Shown: positions 61,575 to 64,000 of the stretch, piece after piece
Layout of the letters: every line of letters starts with the position of its first letter
Numbering within the stretch: position 1 is the stretch's first letter
NCBI GenBank assembly: GCA_958298945.1
Contig: OY282607.1
Location: 32,955,000 to 33,018,999 of the forward strand
Reading direction: 5' to 3'
Length of the DNA stretch: 64,000 nt
Origin: Atherix ibis
Taxonomy: Eukaryota; Arthropoda; Insecta; Diptera; Athericidae
Made by a program: the position numbers and the translations under genes
Notes under the pieces: model-generated
Database searches by the model: none
The model's input: only the letters and a program-made list of their open reading frames with translations
Told to the model about the DNA's origin: nothing

Positions 61575-62338
61575 AAAATAAAATGCGCATTTTGCCGGAG
61601 TATCTTTGTTTTTGTGCCTTCGGTTGTCAAATGTTCACCAGCTCATTTTACGCAGTTTGGCTTGTATCGGAAGTAAGTTTTTGAGTATAGAAGACTATCA
61701 ACCTCGAACATGGCTTTATTCTTGGCAGCTTGTTTTAATGGCATGAAGAAGAGAGGAAGACATGGTCTCTTCTGTTTAAGATGAGAGATGCTGATTTCTT
61801 TATAATCTAGCATCTTTAATTCATCTCTTATGTCTTATGTGGGGGTTGCATGGTATAAATTCCTAATTACAACTTTATAGGATTTTTCCTCTTTTGCTTG
61901 GTATATGTAGAAATCGGCCTTAATATCGTTAAAGTAATGGACAATTTTTCTATAGGCTGTCTCATCTCTGGCTTGATTGCAAGGCCTTTAATTTGCGCAT
62001 TGAAAATAAATGAGTCTTTGCAAATTCTTTCGGCAGTAGGACGACCAGTCTTACCAAAATTTATTATATTTTTAACAAAAATCGGAGGTGGCTTTACTGT
62101 ATTATTCGTGCTTACCTCTTCAGCAGCAATCTTTATACTGGGCAACATTTGGAATTGGCTGGATAAGGTAGAAGCTTTTTTTATGTTGGTGGGCTTGGGC
62201 ATTTTTTTATTAGTTTTTATCGATTTGAGTGATTTACTCTCGTAGATTATCATTTCAACATTGTTTTCTTTATCGATACTGTATCTGGCATTGTAACAGC
62301 GCCAGATTTCGCCGGCCTCGTAGCAATATTACGAGACG
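61575..62338 (-). pseudogene. jockey-like ORF1 (Gag) relic of copy 2
   Basis: From 62338 down an open frame of about 155 codons reads CYEAGEIWRCYNARYSIDKE, NKKMPKPTNIKKAS, KPPPIFVKNIINF (the conserved PPPIFVxxVxNF block of jockey ORF1), then changes frame. Further on: KRPCLPLFFMPLKQAAKNKA, MFEVDSLLYSKTYFRYKP (compare PLPLFFVDLEPxxxNxxIFxIxxLLxxKVxxExP), PNCVK-stop-AGEHLTTE and TPAKCAFYFGNYP, matching the zinc knuckles CVKCxGxHxTxxCTKxxxTPAKCAxCGGNHPANY. In life this is the RNA-binding nucleocapsid-like protein. The last knuckle is cut by the compound repeat at 61480-61572. Confidence 0.8.
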
Positions 62339-64000
62339 TTATTTATTTTTATTGTTAATTATTATTATTATTATTATAATTATATATATTTTTTAATATT
62401 GTACACATGTATATTGAACAGAGTTTATAAAAGTTTTCAAGAAATAAATTTAAGAGTTAGTGGAAATACATTTTCACATAAATTTAGAACCGAACTAAAT
62501 ATATGAAAACAATTCTCTCCGGACTGGTTGACGATCAAAAAGAAACTCTTTTTACCGGATTAATTATAAAAAAAATTGTATTATAGTATTTATACTTCCT
62601 TTACAACAACAAAAAAAATAAAACAAAATAAATTAATTTTTTATAGCAAAAAAAAAACATGAAATTTTCTCATTGCAAATTATGCTGTGATTTGTAAAGC
62701 TCTTATAAACGTCCGGTTTTTAATTTGAAAATTTCGAATGTATTGGGGGTATTTTTGTGGTATAATACGTTTACTTAGTGGTGAATATGCTTCCTGATTA
62801 TAAATTTACTATAGATGTAGACTTTTCACAATTAATTTATGGAAGTTTTCTCCTTCATTCAACTGAGAACAATGGCACCGTCTCGTCTATTCTGGGCATG
62901 GCTTGTTAGATTTCCAGTTTTAGATGACAGGGAAGCTTGCTGGGCTTATTGCACATAATGGCCGCAGTATTGAAAAAGTTCTAACCAAACGAGAAAATAT
63001 GTAACCTATGTGGAACTATGCAATCGCCTCAAGAAAATGGTTTAAAGTTAAGTTAGTTTCGATGAATGGCTTTTGTTGAAATTCTAATGAAGAGTTTTAC
63101 GGGGCATGGAGGAACCAGCTATTGCCGTAAGCATCAGTGTACTATGCAAAATCGTCTTTGATTTGACATATTAGATTTTACATTTTGCATGTACACATAT
63201 ACAGAGGAAAATATTTCAGCAGCATTCGACAGACGTGCACATGCTTCTGCGAGTACAAGTAGAAGTTAAGTTGTCGCGTTTGATGTAAGATGAACTGTGG
63301 CAATCTTATTCTTTTGTTCGAGCCGACAGCATCCTGATACTCCTCTGTCCTCGCCGTTATTATGACTGCACTGGTGGCTAGTACCACTGGCATACCAACT
63401 GTCAACTGTCGCCGTCAACTTAATCACAATGTCCTTTTGCAAGTATATTCAGTCAGTTCTTTCTCAAGAGTTCCCATTTTGGAAGAATCAAGAATTTTCC
63501 ATGTAATCAAATCGGCGATACTTATAACAAAACACATTCTATATCATATCATTTTGTAATATAAGTTACAACGAATACACGCAGTTCAGTTTGAAATTAT
63601 GGAACATAGTCCGCAGACTGTCTGGTGATATTTGTACCAGAAGTTTGCAAGTGGAGGTGCTCAAATTCGATCCAATATTTTGTGAATTTGGCTTAAAGTG
63701 GCTGGCTGTGAAAATTGGGTCTGGAAATGAAGTATTTTCGCCCAACTCTTTCCCTTTGCAAGACTATTGTAAATACAAGTATATGCACAATCTATGAGCC
63801 CTTGCATATTCATCCTTCTTTGTCCTCGAACCCAGGCCCAATATATTCATATCCATAGTCGTTAGTTTATACCCTAGCACGTGCAAGCATATCCTCAGAT
63901 ATGATCGAACACAGACATTAGCATATCTTTCGGTGCATATGTATATATGTAAGGATGTACGTATAAAAGTTTTTCCAGAGATACGTGCAGTTGATATTTT
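62339..64000. other. no recognised gene
   Basis: Starts with an (ATT)n microsatellite (about 62358-62378) and AT-rich DNA. 62860-63130 and 63180-63900 are less AT-rich and could be unique host sequence. The short plus frames 63362-63559 and 63591-63797 have no known domain. Near 63930-63960 there is fly-style GCATATGTATATATGTAAG simple sequence. Confidence 0.45.

Larger units (their letters stand above)
59153..62338 (-). mobile_element. jockey-like retrotransposon, copy 2, interrupted
   Basis: A longer copy of the family seen at 45541-46400, minus strand, split by the R1-clade insertion at 59853-60932. Order from 62338 down: ORF1, apurinic endonuclease domain, [insertion], RT domain. The RT part, 59153-59840, includes MVDKIASSLEGKEYYPGAFL, DILHAFDRVWYPRLLWKLK, and antisense-readable C-terminal blocks matching copy 1. 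Between the endonuclease (ending APTYWPTYPSK) and LVDKIASSLEGK several hundred bp are missing compared with a full jockey ORF2. The low-coordinate end is not a poly(A) tail; it stops at NKFF and abuts the mariner relic, so the junction is a rearrangement rather than a clean insertion. Confidence 0.88.

Noticed and set aside
61898..62245. Plus-strand frame of 115 codons with hydrophobic segments, membrane-protein-like
   Set aside because: It is antisense to the jockey-like ORF1, which shows the KPPPIFVKN block on the minus strand.

Overview
This window has the look of insect nuclear DNA, most likely from a higher (cyclorrhaphan) fly. It is strongly AT-rich, has no long open reading frames of a host gene, and carries fly-style ACATATGTAT-type simple sequence. 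It is packed with remnants of the transposon families typical of Diptera: mariner/Tc1 DNA transposons and jockey-, R1- and I/LOA-like non-LTR retrotransposons. A tephritid-like genome fits, but the sequence alone does not prove species or family. I could not find a convincing host exon, tRNA, rRNA or other RNA gene. The window reads as a long intergenic or intronic tract. Bacterial features such as operons and ribosome binding sites do not apply.

Layout by position (kb). 0.3-1.2: decayed cecropia-type mariner (+). 4.7-5.7: jockey-like reverse transcriptase pieces (-). 5.8-6.35: internally deleted mariner relative with end repeats. 9.16: a mariner-like 5' end, followed by a 32-bp-arm hairpin. 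9.56-9.88: jockey-like RT (-). 16.0-16.7: Tc1/mariner-like transposase relic (-). 21.3-22.1: irritans-like mariner (+). 23.8-24.1: jockey-like RT end (+). 25.0-25.3: mariner relic (-). 29.2: small Tc1/mariner fragment. 32.1-32.8: jockey-like RT (-). 33.71-35.00: an almost intact 1,289-bp mariner with 29-bp terminal repeats and TA target duplication. 41.2-42.0: mariner relic (+). 45.5-46.4: jockey-like copy 1 (+). 50.0-51.3: I/LOA-like RT and RNase H relic (-). 55.3-56.4: cecropia-type mariner (-). 56.4-56.85: Tc1/mariner-like relic (+). 58.2-59.15: irritans-like mariner (+). 59.15-62.34: jockey-like copy 2 (-), into which a 5'-truncated R1-clade element (59.85-60.93) has jumped, leaving a 15-bp target duplication.

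Nothing here forms a cooperating gene set; the window is a layered record of transposon invasion and decay. The two freshest insertions are the R1-clade element, with an uninterrupted 280-codon reading frame, and the 33.7-kb mariner, with one frameshift and one stop. The most unusual signal is structural. There are at least six near-perfect inverted repeats with arms of 19-33 bp and spacers of only 3-18 bp. Most lie in or next to dead transposons, and two (58.9 and 61.5 kb) are combined with direct duplications. They look like products of local template switching during DNA synthesis rather than a coded function. I did not find evidence for a previously undescribed biological system.
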